The position numbers and the translations under genes were made by a program. Shown piece after piece: positions 26,387 through 35,255 of a stretch of DNA of 64,000 bases (within the stretch, counting starts at the first letter, position 1; each line of letters begins with the position of its first letter). Source of the stretch: GCA-2733415 sp964276095 (GTDB taxonomy: Bacteria > Bacteroidota > Bacteroidia > Flavobacteriales > Flavobacteriaceae); the NCBI GenBank assembly GCA_964276095.1, contig CAXYDR010000003.1:62001-126000 (forward strand), given 5' to 3'. The notes under the pieces were generated by a model. The model did no database searches and was not told where the DNA came from. It saw only the letters and a list, made by a program, of their open reading frames with translations.

Positions 26387-26845
26387 ATGAAACAAATTGC
26401 GATACTTTTATTTCTATTTTCAATAACTACTTCTTGTGTTTCAAAAAAAATTGAATATCAAAATGTTGAAAACATTAAAATAATTAAGCTAGATTCCAGA
26501 GAAATCACCTTAAGTGCTGATGCAATATTTAACAACCCAAATATATTAGGTGGTAAAGTAATTCCTGAAAACATCATTGTTTATATTGATGAAAAAGAAA
26601 TTACAACAGTTAAGTCAAAGGAGTTTAAAGTTCCTGCTGTTAAAGAATTTGCTGTGCCACTTGAAGTAACCATTCCATTTAATAAAATACCTGGAAATAA
26701 AGATGGTGGTTTATTAGGAGCTGTACTTGGAAGTTTCAACAAAACACATAAAGTGACCTTTAAAGGAAACTTAAATTATAAGGTTGTAGGTATAAAATCT
26801 ACTTACAAAATTGATCATACTGAAGAGTTAAAACTTTCATTATAA
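26387..26845 (+). CDS. LEA type 2 (WHy-like) lipoprotein
   Basis: This 152-residue protein has a lipoprotein signal with lipobox TTSC (Cys17). The mature part is a beta-sandwich of the LEA14/WHy type: a strand with SADAIFNNPNILGGKVIP (the family's NP motif), then VPAVKEFAVPLEVTIPF. LEA-like domains are linked with desiccation or envelope stress tolerance; in Bacteroidota they occur as outer-membrane lipoproteins of unknown role. Its 3' end overlaps or abuts the apparent start of ribD. A second LEA-like protein, of the same length, is encoded in the provirus at 58069-58527. Confidence 0.82.
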   Translation: MKQIAILLFLFSITTSCVSKKIEYQNVENIKIIKLDSREITLSADAIFNNPNILGGKVIPENIIVYIDEKEITTVKSKEFKVPAVKEFAVPLEVTIPFNKIPGNKDGGLLGAVLGSFNKTHKVTFKGNLNYKVVGIKSTYKIDHTEELKLSL

Positions 26846-27885
26846 AGCATCAAGTATACATACAACGTTGTATTCAACTAGCTAAAAACGGACTAGGAAC
26901 CACGGGTACAAATCCTATGGTTGGTTCTGTTATTGTGCACAACGACAGTATTATTGGGGAAGGATGGCACTATCAAGCTGGTCAACCTCACGCGGAAGTA
27001 AATGCGATCAATTCCGTAAAAGATAAAACTCTCTTAAAAGAGGCTACTATTTACGTTTCTCTTGAACCCTGTAGTCATTTTGGAAAAACTCCTCCTTGTG
27101 CTAACTTAATTATTGAACACCAAATACCTAATGTAGTTATTGGCTGTATAGATAGTTTTTCAGAAGTTTCAGGTAAAGGAATTGAAAAATTGAAAAATAA
27201 TGGATGTAATGTTACCATTGGTGTTTTAGAAGATGAGTGTACAGCTTTAAACAAACGCTTTTTTACCTATCATAATAAAAAGCGTCCGTATATAATTTTA
27301 AAATGGGCTGAAAGTAATGATAGTTTTATAGCCCCTATTAACAACACAGAAATCACTTGGATTACAAATACTTTCTCAAGGCAATTAGTTCATAAATTAC
27401 GTACCGAAGAACAGGCTATATTAGTAGGAACAAATACTGCAATTACCGATAATCCTAAACTAGACGCTAGAACTTGGAAAGGTCATAACCCTGTTAGAAT
27501 AGTTTTAGATCGCACATTGAAAGTTTCAACTAACAACCATCTATTTGATGGCAGTGTTAAAACCATTGTTCTTACTGAGATTGAAAAACAAAATTCAGAA
27601 AACCTCTTTTTTGAAGCTCTTAATTTCTCAGAAAATATTCCTGCTCAAATTTGTGATGTTCTTTATAAACACCAACTACAATCGATAATTATTGAAGGTG
27701 GAAGTAAAACTTTACAGAGTTTTATTGATGCAAACTTATGGGATGAGGCTAATGTTTTTAAAGGATCTACTGTTTTTACAAACGGAATCAAATCACCTAG
27801 GTTTAATGGACAAATAATGGAGTCTAAAAGTGTTAAAAAAGATACACTTATAATTTATACCAATAAGCCAACTTCAGCAATCTAA
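26839..27885 (+). CDS. ribD: Riboflavin biosynthesis deaminase/reductase RibD, with no canonical start codon
   Basis: This bifunctional enzyme deaminates and then reduces the pyrimidine intermediate of riboflavin synthesis. The deaminase domain has the zinc ligands HAEVNAI and EPCSHFGKTPPCAN; the reductase domain starts about residue 150 (ILKWAESNDSFI). Conserved N-terminal sequence (YIQRCIQLAKNGLGTTGTNP) is encoded upstream of the first ATG (26917), yet between the in-frame stop at 26821 and 26917 there is no ATG, GTG or TTG. Initiation at ATT (26839) or ATA (26842), coupled to the overlapping LEA stop codon, is the simplest reading. If the ATG at 26917 is used, about 25 conserved residues are lost. 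A sequencing error is also possible. Confidence 0.85.
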   Translation: MIKHQVYIQRCIQLAKNGLGTTGTNPMVGSVIVHNDSIIGEGWHYQAGQPHAEVNAINSVKDKTLLKEATIYVSLEPCSHFGKTPPCANLIIEHQIPNVVIGCIDSFSEVSGKGIEKLKNNGCNVTIGVLEDECTALNKRFFTYHNKKRPYIILKWAESNDSFIAPINNTEITWITNTFSRQLVHKLRTEEQAILVGTNTAITDNPKLDARTWKGHNPVRIVLDRTLKVSTNNHLFDGSVKTIVLTEIEKQNSENLFFEALNFSENIPAQICDVLYKHQLQSIIIEGGSKTLQSFIDANLWDEANVFKGSTVFTNGIKSPRFNGQIMESKSVKKDTLIIYTNKPTSAI

Positions 27886-27895
27886 CTTCCATATT

Positions 27896-28567
27896 ATGAG
27901 TTTAACACCACCTCTTTTCAATCAAGACAAGTCTAAAATAATCAAACCCACTAGTGGGATTAAAAATATAATTTTCGATTTCGGAGATATTTTTATCAAT
28001 TTAGATAAAATTGGTGCTATAAATAGTGCTTTAGAATTGTTTGAGGTTTCAGAATTGACTCAAGAAATGATTCAAATCAATATGGATTATGAAAAAGGGC
28101 TCATTACAACAGAAGCCTTTATAAAGTTTTACACCACAGCATATCCTTATATTTCAAAAGAAAAAATAATAGAATCTTGGAATTGCATGTTACTCGATTT
28201 CCCATTACATCGGTTAGATTTTATCAAACAGGTGAGTAAAAAATACCGCTGTTTCCTTTTAAGTAATACCAATGAAATGCATATTGATTGGATAAAAAAT
28301 GATTGGGGAATGGAATTATATAACGAGTTTAAAAATTGCTTTGAACAATTTTATTTATCTCATGAAATGAATATGCGCAAACCTGATGTAAATATTTATG
28401 AATTTGTATTAAAAGAAAATAACTTAATTGCAGCTGAAACATTATTTATTGATGACACTAAAGAAAACACTCATGCTTCTTCGACTTTAGGTATTCATTC
28501 TTGGAATTTAATTCCTGGAAAAGAAGAAATTATAGATTTATTCAATATCAAAACCGCACTCTTTTAA
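27896..28567 (+). CDS. HAD-superfamily hydrolase
   Basis: This 223-residue HAD-type phosphatase has the nucleophile motif NIIFDFGDIFINLD. The +2 position is Gly rather than Asp, as in HAD proteins of the DxGG type. Motif II FLLSNTN, then a Lys in MNMRKPDVNIY (motif III) and motif IV LFIDDTKENT are clear. The helical cap lies between motifs I and II. The substrate is unknown. It is 10 nt after ribD; the ribD neighbourhood raises the possibility that it is the riboflavin-pathway phosphatase, which is often a HAD enzyme (inference). Confidence 0.88.
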   Translation: MSLTPPLFNQDKSKIIKPTSGIKNIIFDFGDIFINLDKIGAINSALELFEVSELTQEMIQINMDYEKGLITTEAFIKFYTTAYPYISKEKIIESWNCMLLDFPLHRLDFIKQVSKKYRCFLLSNTNEMHIDWIKNDWGMELYNEFKNCFEQFYLSHEMNMRKPDVNIYEFVLKENNLIAAETLFIDDTKENTHASSTLGIHSWNLIPGKEEIIDLFNIKTALF

Positions 28568-28568
28568 T

Positions 28569-29417
28569 ATGCTATATCTTTTATTAAGCGTGCTATTTTC
28601 AAGTGCTATATTTATCATCTTTAAATTATTTGGCACTTATAAAATCAATACGTTCCAAGCTATTGTATTTAATTATTTTACCGCATTTACAATCGGAATT
28701 CTGTCACACGAAAATGCAATTAACTTTATTGAATTACCAAGTAAGCCCTGGTTTATTGGAGCTATAGTACTTGCTTCATTATTTATTAGTGTTTTTAATG
28801 TAATGGCGATTACTTCACAAAAAAATGGAGTAAGTGTTGCTGCAGTTGCTGGAAAAATGGCCGTTGTTATTCCTGTTTTATTTGGTGTATTACTTTATAA
28901 AGAACATTTAACCGTTCAAAAAATATTAGGAATCATCTTAGCCATATTTGCTGTATATTTTATTACTCTAAAAAATAAGTCAACTATCGTTCAAAAAGCA
29001 TCACTTATATTCCCTATACTACTATTTTTGGGAGCAGGGATAATAGACACTACCATAAAATATGTACAAATCAACTATGTTCCGAGTAGCGATACTAATT
29101 TATTTTCTGGGATCTTATTTGGTTTAGCTGGTATATTTGGAATAATTATTTACAGCATAAAACCGTCGCCTATTACACTTAAAAACGGAATAGCAGGTGT
29201 AATTTTAGGTATAATCAATTACTATTCAATATACTATTTATTAAAAGCACTTGATATTAAAAACATCTCTAGCGCTGTAGTTTTCTCTATCAACAATGTT
29301 ACAATTGTTGCATTATGCACCTTACTTGGGTTACTCATTTTTAAAGAGAAACTAACATCTAAGAACTGGATTGGTATTGGAATCGCAATTATTTCTATAC
29401 TTTTGATTACTCAATAA
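28569..29417 (+). CDS. EamA/DMT-family transporter
   Basis: This 282-residue membrane protein has ten predicted helices in two EamA repeats (1-135 and 145-282). Each ends with the typical element: LLYKEHLTVQKILGIILAIF in the first half and LIFKEKLTSKNWIGIGIAII in the second. These proteins export or import small metabolites; the substrate cannot be told. It begins 1 nt after the HAD gene. Confidence 0.9.
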   Translation: MLYLLLSVLFSSAIFIIFKLFGTYKINTFQAIVFNYFTAFTIGILSHENAINFIELPSKPWFIGAIVLASLFISVFNVMAITSQKNGVSVAAVAGKMAVVIPVLFGVLLYKEHLTVQKILGIILAIFAVYFITLKNKSTIVQKASLIFPILLFLGAGIIDTTIKYVQINYVPSSDTNLFSGILFGLAGIFGIIIYSIKPSPITLKNGIAGVILGIINYYSIYYLLKALDIKNISSAVVFSINNVTIVALCTLLGLLIFKEKLTSKNWIGIGIAIISILLITQ

Positions 29418-29429
29418 TAATACTCAACA

Positions 29430-30044
29430 TTGTCTGAACTAAAAGATACATACAAAACAATTGATACTCCAGCTAAAGGAGAATTCTTTAAAGATAGAGG
29501 TAGTAAGTTTTACGGGTACACTTATCCTATAAGTTCTGAAGATGAAGTAAAACCAATAATTGAACAGTTAAAAAAAGAGCACCATACTGCAAGGCATTGG
29601 TGCTATGCATGGCAATTGGGTACTGATAAAATTCGTTATAGAGCAAATGATGATGGAGAACCAAGTAATTCTGCTGGACCACCTATTTACGGTCAAATTC
29701 AAGCTTTTGGTGTAACTAATATACTTGTTGTTGTCGTTAGATATTTTGGAGGAACAAAATTGGGTGTTGGAGGATTAATGAATGCCAATAAAACAGGCTC
29801 TAAATTGGCTTTAGAGGCATCTAATATTCTAGAAAAAACTATTGATCGTGTATTTCAAATCACTTTTCAATATAAAGACATGAATAAAGTGATGCGTATT
29901 GTGAAAGAAAAACAATTAAACATTACTCATCAAAAACTCGAACTAGATTGTCAATATACAATTCCAGTTAGAAAAAAGAATGCAGATCAAATTTTTGAAA
30001 TCTTCACTAATATGTTTGGAATAACTATAAAAGAGCTCGATTAA
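29430..30044 (+). CDS. YigZ/IMPACT family protein
   Basis: This 204-residue protein has an N-terminal IMPACT domain with the hallmark block ARHWCYAWQLG and DDGEPSNSAGPPI and VVRYFGGTKLGVGGLMNA, and a C-terminal UPF0029-type domain. The start is TTG at 29430, placed 12 nt after the EamA stop, with no nearby in-frame ATG. The family is linked with translation control in eukaryotes; in bacteria the function is poorly known. It ends the ribD-HAD-EamA-YigZ run. Confidence 0.9.
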   Translation: MSELKDTYKTIDTPAKGEFFKDRGSKFYGYTYPISSEDEVKPIIEQLKKEHHTARHWCYAWQLGTDKIRYRANDDGEPSNSAGPPIYGQIQAFGVTNILVVVVRYFGGTKLGVGGLMNANKTGSKLALEASNILEKTIDRVFQITFQYKDMNKVMRIVKEKQLNITHQKLELDCQYTIPVRKKNADQIFEIFTNMFGITIKELD

Positions 30045-30072
30045 ACTAATTAATAATTTATTTTTAACTCTT

Positions 30073-30471
30073 TTAAAAACCTAATTTCCCAAATAATTCA
30101 TCAGGACACAACATTGGTCTTTTTGTTTGCATATTCACAAACACCAAAGTAATTTCAGAAGTTGTTATTAAAACATCCTTTTGGTTATAAACCTCCTGAT
30201 CAATTGTTATTTTTAACCCTGGTTTCTCTCGTAATTTTGTTTTAATAGTTATCACCTCATCATAAACTGCTGGCTTCTTAAAATTAATATTCAAATTAAC
30301 TACTGGCAGCATGACTCCATCATCCTCCATTTTTTTGTAAGAAATATCAATAGAACGCAACCATTCCACCCTTGCAACTTCTAAATATTGGGCATAATTA
30401 CCATGATAAACAACCCCCATTTGGTCAGTCTCTCCGTAGCGTACTCGAATTTCAGTCTGGTGTACTTTCAT
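30073..30471 (-). CDS. Acyl-CoA thioesterase, YbgC/4HBT family
   Basis: This hotdog-fold protein has 132 residues. The YbgC signature is clear near the N-terminus: VRYGETDQMGVVYHGNYAQY, with the catalytic Asp of TDQMG, then FEVARVEW-like LEVARVEWLR. Members hydrolyse acyl-CoA thioesters. It is convergent with the YigZ gene and divergent from dnaA. Confidence 0.9.
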   Translation of the reverse strand: MKVHQTEIRVRYGETDQMGVVYHGNYAQYLEVARVEWLRSIDISYKKMEDDGVMLPVVNLNINFKKPAVYDEVITIKTKLREKPGLKITIDQEVYNQKDVLITTSEITLVFVNMQTKRPMLCPDELFGKLGF

Positions 30472-30605
30472 AAATCATATACATTTAACCATGCAAGCAT
30501 AGTAATTAAGTTTTAGTATGAGGAAAATATTTTAAATATTCAATAGCAATGAGTTTTTTTTTTCACTAATTTGTTCACATATTTGTCATCCCCAAGAATA
30601 CATAA

Positions 30606-30622
30606 CGAGAATAATATTCTCG
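30606..30622. promoter_or_regulatory. 17-bp palindrome upstream of dnaA
   Basis: CGAGAATAATATTCTCG is a perfect inverted repeat with 8-bp arms and one central base, 34 bp before the dnaA ATG. It is the most GC-structured element in an otherwise AT-rich leader and fits a dimeric regulator site. No DnaA-box cluster is visible here. Confidence 0.45.
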
Positions 30623-30655
30623 AATAAAAAAAAACAAATATAACCAATATATTCA

Positions 30656-32083
30656 ATGAATAAAACAGCATTATCAGTTTGGGAAAATTGCCTGTCTTTT
30701 ATAAAAGACAACATACAACCCCAAGCATACAAAACCTGGTTTGAACCAATTAAACCTATAAAACTCACTGATAATGTGTTAAGTATTCAGGTACCTAGTA
30801 AATTCTTTTATGAATGGCTGGAAGAACACTATGTGAAGTTGTTAAAAGTTGCGTTGACAAAAGAATTAGGGGGTTCAGCAAAACTAGTGTACAACATTAA
30901 AATGGAAAACACTTACGGTAACAAACAACCGTTTACAGAAAAAATACCTAGTACAAATAGGTCATCTGTAAAACCACAAAATGTTGATGTTCCGTTAAAA
31001 AACAAAAGCCCTGAGTTAAAAAATCCTTTTATTATTCCTGGGATAAGAAATGTAAAAATTGAGTCACAACTTAACCCAAGTTACAATTTTGAAAATTTCT
31101 TAGAAGGGGATTCAAATCGCTTATCAAGATCTGCTGGATTAGCAGTTGCAAATAAGCCAGGAGGAACCGCTTTTAATCCGTTATTAATTTTCGGTGGAGT
31201 TGGACTAGGTAAAACACATTTAGCTCACGCTATTGGTGTTGATGTAAAAGATAAATATCCTGAGAAAACAGTATTGTATATTGCGGCTGAAAAATTCATT
31301 CAGCAATACACAGATGCAGTTAGAAAAAATAATAGAAATGATTTTATTCACTTCTATCAAATCATTGATGTATTAATTATTGATGATGTACAGTTTTTAT
31401 CAGGTAAAGCAGGTACACAGGATGTATTCTTCCATATTTTCAATCACTTGCACCAAAATGGGAAACAGATTATTTTAACATCTGACAAAGCTCCTGTTGA
31501 CATGCAAGATATTGAACAACGTTTATTATCTCGTTTTAAATGGGGATTATCAGCAGAATTACAGAAACCTGATTTTGAAACACGTGTTGCAATATTGAAA
31601 AACAAATTATACCGTGATGGTGTAGAAATGGAAAACGATATTGTAGAATATGTTGCCAAGAATATTAAATCAAACGTTAGAGAATTAGAAGGAGCTATAG
31701 TTTCACTTATCGCCCAATCTTCATTTAATAAAAAAGAAATTACTATTGACTTAGCACGTCAGATAGTTGAGAAGTTTGTAAAACACACCAAACGTGAAAT
31801 ATCAATTGACTATATACAAAAAGTAGTTTCTGATTATTTCTCAATGGATGTTGGAACTTTACAATCAAAAACTAGAAAACGTCATATTGTACAAGCTAGA
31901 CAATTAGCTATGTTTTTCGCTAAAAGATTAACAAAAGCTTCTTTAGCAAGTATTGGTAGTCAAATTGGAAAACGTGATCACGCAACAGTATTGCACGCAT
32001 GCAAAACAGTTGATAACCTTGCTCATACAGACAAACAATTTAAAAAATACGTTGAAGACTTACAGAAGAAATTAACACTGTAA
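30656..32083 (+). CDS. dnaA: Chromosomal replication initiator DnaA
   Basis: This AAA+ initiator binds DnaA boxes and opens the origin. It has 475 residues: domain I (1-85; the start SVWENCLSFIKDNIQPQAYK), a linker, the AAA+ domain with Walker A GGVGLGKTH near residue 183 and Walker B VLIIDDVQF near 242, and the C-terminal DNA-binding domain with the signature IGSQIGKRDHATVLHACKTV. It is followed by a terminator at 32117 and appears to be a single-gene unit. dnaN lies 18 kb away rather than next to dnaA, as is usual in Bacteroidota. Confidence 0.97.
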   Translation: MNKTALSVWENCLSFIKDNIQPQAYKTWFEPIKPIKLTDNVLSIQVPSKFFYEWLEEHYVKLLKVALTKELGGSAKLVYNIKMENTYGNKQPFTEKIPSTNRSSVKPQNVDVPLKNKSPELKNPFIIPGIRNVKIESQLNPSYNFENFLEGDSNRLSRSAGLAVANKPGGTAFNPLLIFGGVGLGKTHLAHAIGVDVKDKYPEKTVLYIAAEKFIQQYTDAVRKNNRNDFIHFYQIIDVLIIDDVQFLSGKAGTQDVFFHIFNHLHQNGKQIILTSDKAPVDMQDIEQRLLSRFKWGLSAELQKPDFETRVAILKNKLYRDGVEMENDIVEYVAKNIKSNVRELEGAIVSLIAQSSFNKKEITIDLARQIVEKFVKHTKREISIDYIQKVVSDYFSMDVGTLQSKTRKRHIVQARQLAMFFAKRLTKASLASIGSQIGKRDHATVLHACKTVDNLAHTDKQFKKYVEDLQKKLTL

Positions 32084-32116
32084 CACCTTTAATATAAATA
32101 CAAACCTGGTAACAGG

Positions 32117-32148
32117 AAAAATCATCAACTATTTTAGTTGATGATTTT
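32117..32148 (+). terminator. dnaA terminator
   Basis: The arms AAAATCATCAACT (32117-32129 plus T) and AGTTGATGATTTT pair over about 13 bp around a 5-nt loop (ATTTT), with a run of eight Ts at the 3' side. Confidence 0.85.
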
Positions 32149-32180
32149 TTTTATACTTAAATTGTACTAACAGAAACTAT

Positions 32181-32630
32181 ATGATACATAAAAGAATATT
32201 AATGGTCTGCCTAGGTAATATATGCCGATCACCTTTAGCAGAAGGAATCCTAAAAGCAAAAGTTGATTCTGATTTTATTCATGTTGATTCTGCTGGAACA
32301 TCTGCTTTTCATAGCGGAGAATTACCAGACAAACGCTCTATAGATGTTGCAGAAAAATATGGGATTGATATTACTAACCAAAGAAGTAGGCAATTTATAG
32401 CAGCTGATTTTGAAATATTTGACACTATTTATGTCATGGATAATTCTAATAAAAACAATGTTCTTGCACTGGCTAAAAATAATAATGACAGAAACAAAGT
32501 TAAAATAATACTGAACGAAATAAACCCAGGTCAAGATTTAGACGTGCCTGACCCATACTATAACGATGGATTTGAAAATGTGTACCAAATGCTAAATGAA
32601 GCATGTACACAAATTGCAAGCAACCTATAA
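32181..32630 (+). CDS. Low-molecular-weight protein-tyrosine phosphatase
   Basis: This 149-residue enzyme has the active-site loop CLGNICRSP (C-x5-R) at residues 9-17 and the general acid region DLDVPDPYY near the C-terminus (DPxY motif). LMW-PTPs remove phosphate from protein tyrosines; in bacteria they often control exopolysaccharide export, but no partner kinase is visible here. The next gene begins 11 nt downstream. Confidence 0.94.
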   Translation: MIHKRILMVCLGNICRSPLAEGILKAKVDSDFIHVDSAGTSAFHSGELPDKRSIDVAEKYGIDITNQRSRQFIAADFEIFDTIYVMDNSNKNNVLALAKNNNDRNKVKIILNEINPGQDLDVPDPYYNDGFENVYQMLNEACTQIASNL

Positions 32631-32641
32631 TACAAACAACA

Positions 32642-33352
32642 ATGAAGCTAAACGGAAAACTATATTTAATACCTACCACACTTGGCGATACCGAACCACT
32701 AGAAGTACTTCCTATTTCTGTGAAAAAAGTATTAGAAATGACAAATGAATTTATTGTTGAAAACGAAAAAACAGCAAGACGATTCATTAAAAGAGTATGT
32801 CCTAAAAAATCACAGCCTGATTTAATTTTACATCCTTTAAATAAATTTACCGATCCAGCAGACATACCTTCATATTTAAATTCTTGCTTAGAAGGAAAGG
32901 TTGTCGGTCTATTATCAGAAGCAGGTTGCCCTGCAATAGCTGATCCTGGGGCTGATGTTGTAAAAATTGCTCACGATAAAAACATTCAAGTAAGACCATT
33001 AGTAGGTCCTTCATCCATACTACTAGCGATGATGGGATCTGGATTTAACGGTCAAAATTTCACTTTCAATGGATACCTACCAATTGATAAAGGAGAACGA
33101 AAAGCAACTATTAAACGCTTAGAAAAACTTTCTCACGATTATAATCAATCACAAATTTTTATTGAAACACCTTATAGAAACAATAAGATGCTAGAGGACT
33201 TAAGTAGCACATTACATCCTAACACTAAAATATGTGTGGCATGTGACATTACTTTACCCTCAGAGTTAATCATTACCAAAACTGCCCAATACTGGAGTAA
33301 AAACCCAGTTGATCTACATAAAAAACCAACGATTTTTGTAATTCAGAAGTAA
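32642..33352 (+). CDS. RsmI-like SAM-dependent methyltransferase (tetrapyrrole methylase family)
   Basis: This protein has 236 residues from the ATG at 32642 (MKLNGKLYLIPTTLGDTEPL), chosen over an upstream in-frame ATG inside the phosphatase gene because the family starts with this LYLIPTxLG motif. Later signatures are LLSEAGCPAIADPG, VGPSSILLAMMGSG and IFIETPYRNN. RsmI 2'-O-methylates C1402 of 16S rRNA. The protein is shorter than canonical RsmI (about 280) and belongs to the Bacteroidota sister family, so the target is not certain. Confidence 0.88.
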   Translation: MKLNGKLYLIPTTLGDTEPLEVLPISVKKVLEMTNEFIVENEKTARRFIKRVCPKKSQPDLILHPLNKFTDPADIPSYLNSCLEGKVVGLLSEAGCPAIADPGADVVKIAHDKNIQVRPLVGPSSILLAMMGSGFNGQNFTFNGYLPIDKGERKATIKRLEKLSHDYNQSQIFIETPYRNNKMLEDLSSTLHPNTKICVACDITLPSELIITKTAQYWSKNPVDLHKKPTIFVIQK

Positions 33353-33370
33353 ATAGAAATATTATAATTA

Positions 33371-33402
33371 AAAAAGGAGCGCATTTACATGCGCTCCTTT
33401 TT
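33371..33402. terminator. Bidirectional terminator
   Basis: This is a near-perfect hairpin with arms AAAAAGGAGCGCAT and ATGCGCTCCTTTTT around a TTAC loop. It ends in T-runs on both strands and serves the RsmI-like gene and the convergent lysozyme-like gene. Confidence 0.9.
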
Positions 33403-33433
33403 TCCTACATTATACCCAAAAGGGCGAAATAAT

Positions 33434-34087
33434 TTAATCTAATACTACTTTTGCTTTTTTGTTCTCCTCTATTGAAGAAGTATCAAAACCTGCAAATTTT
33501 TTCATATAATAACGTACTGTACTTCCGTAAGCATCAGAGAACACATTTGCCCCATAACTTCTTAAGAATTTTTTTACATTCCCAGGACCTCCTAAATGTG
33601 CAGCAGCTAAAATACCAGACTCGGTAACTCTAACTCCTCCTATTACTCTTCCTGAAAAACGTTTGATATCTCTTCGTAAAACCCATTTGTTTCTAGACAA
33701 GTTAGCTTCAAAAGCTTTTTCTTGAATATTCGGGTCTTTAATAAAAGTACGTGTATTATACACTCCTATTAATTTTAAGGTACCTCTACCAAATTGGTAT
33801 TTACCCATGTAACCGAAAGTATTCACTACTGAATATCTTCCTTGAGACTCCTTAAAACCAACAGCTTCTTTAAAGCCGATAAATGATTTCCCTAAGAACA
33901 AAGAAAACTCTTCAGCTTCCTCTTCAATCTCGCTTTCACTTAAAACTGTATAATACAATCCTAAACTTTCACTTACTTCAGAGTTATTTACATTTGATGT
34001 AGTTAACTCTTTCTTTGATGTAAATCCTGTTGCAATCATAAAAATCGCTCCAGAGATAAACAAAACCTTCATAAATTTCTTTATCAT
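33434..34087 (-). CDS. Secreted lysozyme-like (transglycosylase-fold) protein
   Basis: This 217-residue protein has an N-terminal hydrophobic signal (about 5-22, KVLFISGAIFMIATGF). The domain at about 60-200 has the lysozyme-like pattern: a putative catalytic Glu in VGFKESQGRYSVVN, followed by GYMGKYQFG and the glycine-rich LAAAHLGGPGNV. It is therefore a probable peptidoglycan hydrolase or lytic transglycosylase acting in the periplasm. It lies downstream of mltG but has its own tandem promoter elements in the gap (34160-34215). Confidence 0.78.
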   Translation of the reverse strand: MIKKFMKVLFISGAIFMIATGFTSKKELTTSNVNNSEVSESLGLYYTVLSESEIEEEAEEFSLFLGKSFIGFKEAVGFKESQGRYSVVNTFGYMGKYQFGRGTLKLIGVYNTRTFIKDPNIQEKAFEANLSRNKWVLRRDIKRFSGRVIGGVRVTESGILAAAHLGGPGNVKKFLRSYGANVFSDAYGSTVRYYMKKFAGFDTSSIEENKKAKVVLD

Positions 34088-34159
34088 ATAATAGACTTCT
34101 TAAGACTAACTTTCTTCACGTATTAGGTGAAATAATGAAATGCTTAAAATTTCAGTCGG

Positions 34160-34215
34160 CAAAGATATCATTAATTTTGGAACAACAAAGATAAAGTGAT
34201 TTTATTTTAAAACAA
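34160..34215 (-). promoter_or_regulatory. Two tandem Bacteroidota promoters for the lysozyme-like gene
   Basis: On the minus strand the sequence holds two exact TATCTTTG elements. The first (34186-34193) has TTG at 34213-34215, spacing 19. The second (34160-34167) has TTG at 34186-34188, spacing 18. The -33 of the second overlaps the -7 of the first. Confidence 0.65.
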
Positions 34216-34229
34216 AGGAAATCAGCGAC

Positions 34230-35255
34230 TTAGTGTCTTTTAGAAACCCAATTTCGGTACGCAACCGCGTTGTTATTGTGCTGAGCAAGAGTTTTTGCAA
34301 ACTGATGATACCCCATTTTTTTAATATTTGCTACGAAGTAATAATATTGGTGTTTTTCATAATTCAACACTGCATCAATAGCAGAAATATCAGGCATTGT
34401 TATTGGTCCCGGAGGAACTCCAGCATACATATAAGTATTGTATTTTGAATTTATTTTTAAATGTTCAAACAAAACTCGTTTTAACTGAACACCTGTTGCT
34501 TTTTTAACTGCGTACACTACCGTAGGATCAGCCTGCAACAACATTCTTTTTTTAATCCTGTTCATATAAACTCCAGCTACTCTTGGCCTTTCATCTATTT
34601 TTACCGTTTCTTTTTGAACTATTGCAGCTAATGAAATCACTTCGTTTTGAGTTAATCCGATTTTTTTAGCTTTAGCTAATCTACTTACTGACCAAAACTT
34701 ATTATACTCCTTTAGCATCCTATCTCTAAACTCATCTGCAGATGTATTCCAGAAAAATTCATAACTATTAGCTACATACATACCCAAAGCAGTACTATTA
34801 GTAAACTTGTTAGTTGCCAGAAAATCGCTTTCTTTAAATGCATTTAATAATGAAATGCTATCTACTTCTATTTGAGTTGAAATTCTACCAGATAAACTCT
34901 CTAAAGATTCTTGATTATTAAAGGATACACGTACCGGAATATTATTTACTCGTAAAGTATTTATAATATCATTATTATTCATCCCTTTTTTAATCTCATA
35001 TTTCCCAGGCCTAATATTCCCCGAATACTTCTTCTTATTCGCTACTGCAACAAATGTTTCTACATCCTTTAACAATGGAGTTACATCTACTAACACATCC
35101 TCGAAAGAGGCGTCTGTTGATATAAAAAGAGTCGCTTTTTCGTTTTCAAAAGCCGTATTTGGTATAAAAATAGCATTATATACATAATATGCGAAAAACG
35201 CGCAACCAACTAAACCCAACAGAGCAATAACTACTAATAATTTTTTAATGTACAT
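34230..35255 (-). CDS. mltG: Endolytic transglycosylase MltG
   Basis: This 341-residue enzyme cuts growing glycan strands and is thought to set their length. It has one N-terminal membrane helix (about 4-28), a LysM-like region, and the YceG domain. The conserved catalytic segment is LAAIVQKETVKIDERP followed by the family block VAGVYMNRI and LLQADPTVVYA; the C-terminal region has GVPPGPITMPDISAIDAV. It overlaps the preceding GNAT gene by 11 bp, and these two plus dapF form one transcription unit. Confidence 0.95.
   Translation of the reverse strand: MYIKKLLVVIALLGLVGCAFFAYYVYNAIFIPNTAFENEKATLFISTDASFEDVLVDVTPLLKDVETFVAVANKKKYSGNIRPGKYEIKKGMNNNDIINTLRVNNIPVRVSFNNQESLESLSGRISTQIEVDSISLLNAFKESDFLATNKFTNSTALGMYVANSYEFFWNTSADEFRDRMLKEYNKFWSVSRLAKAKKIGLTQNEVISLAAIVQKETVKIDERPRVAGVYMNRIKKRMLLQADPTVVYAVKKATGVQLKRVLFEHLKINSKYNTYMYAGVPPGPITMPDISAIDAVLNYEKHQYYYFVANIKKMGYHQFAKTLAQHNNNAVAYRNWVSKRH

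Noticed and set aside
30571..30579. TTGTTCACA resembling a DnaA box before dnaA
   Set aside because: Two mismatches to TTATCCACA, single and isolated, so no support for an origin here.
30635..30642. Minus-strand TATATTTG as promoter of the thioesterase gene
   Set aside because: It lies right beside the dnaA start, has no upstream TTG, and would give a long leader; chance match in AT-rich DNA.
32603..32641. Earlier ATG for the RsmI-like methyltransferase, inside the phosphatase gene
   Set aside because: The family begins at MKLNGKLYLIPT; the extra residues read out of the phosphatase 3' end.
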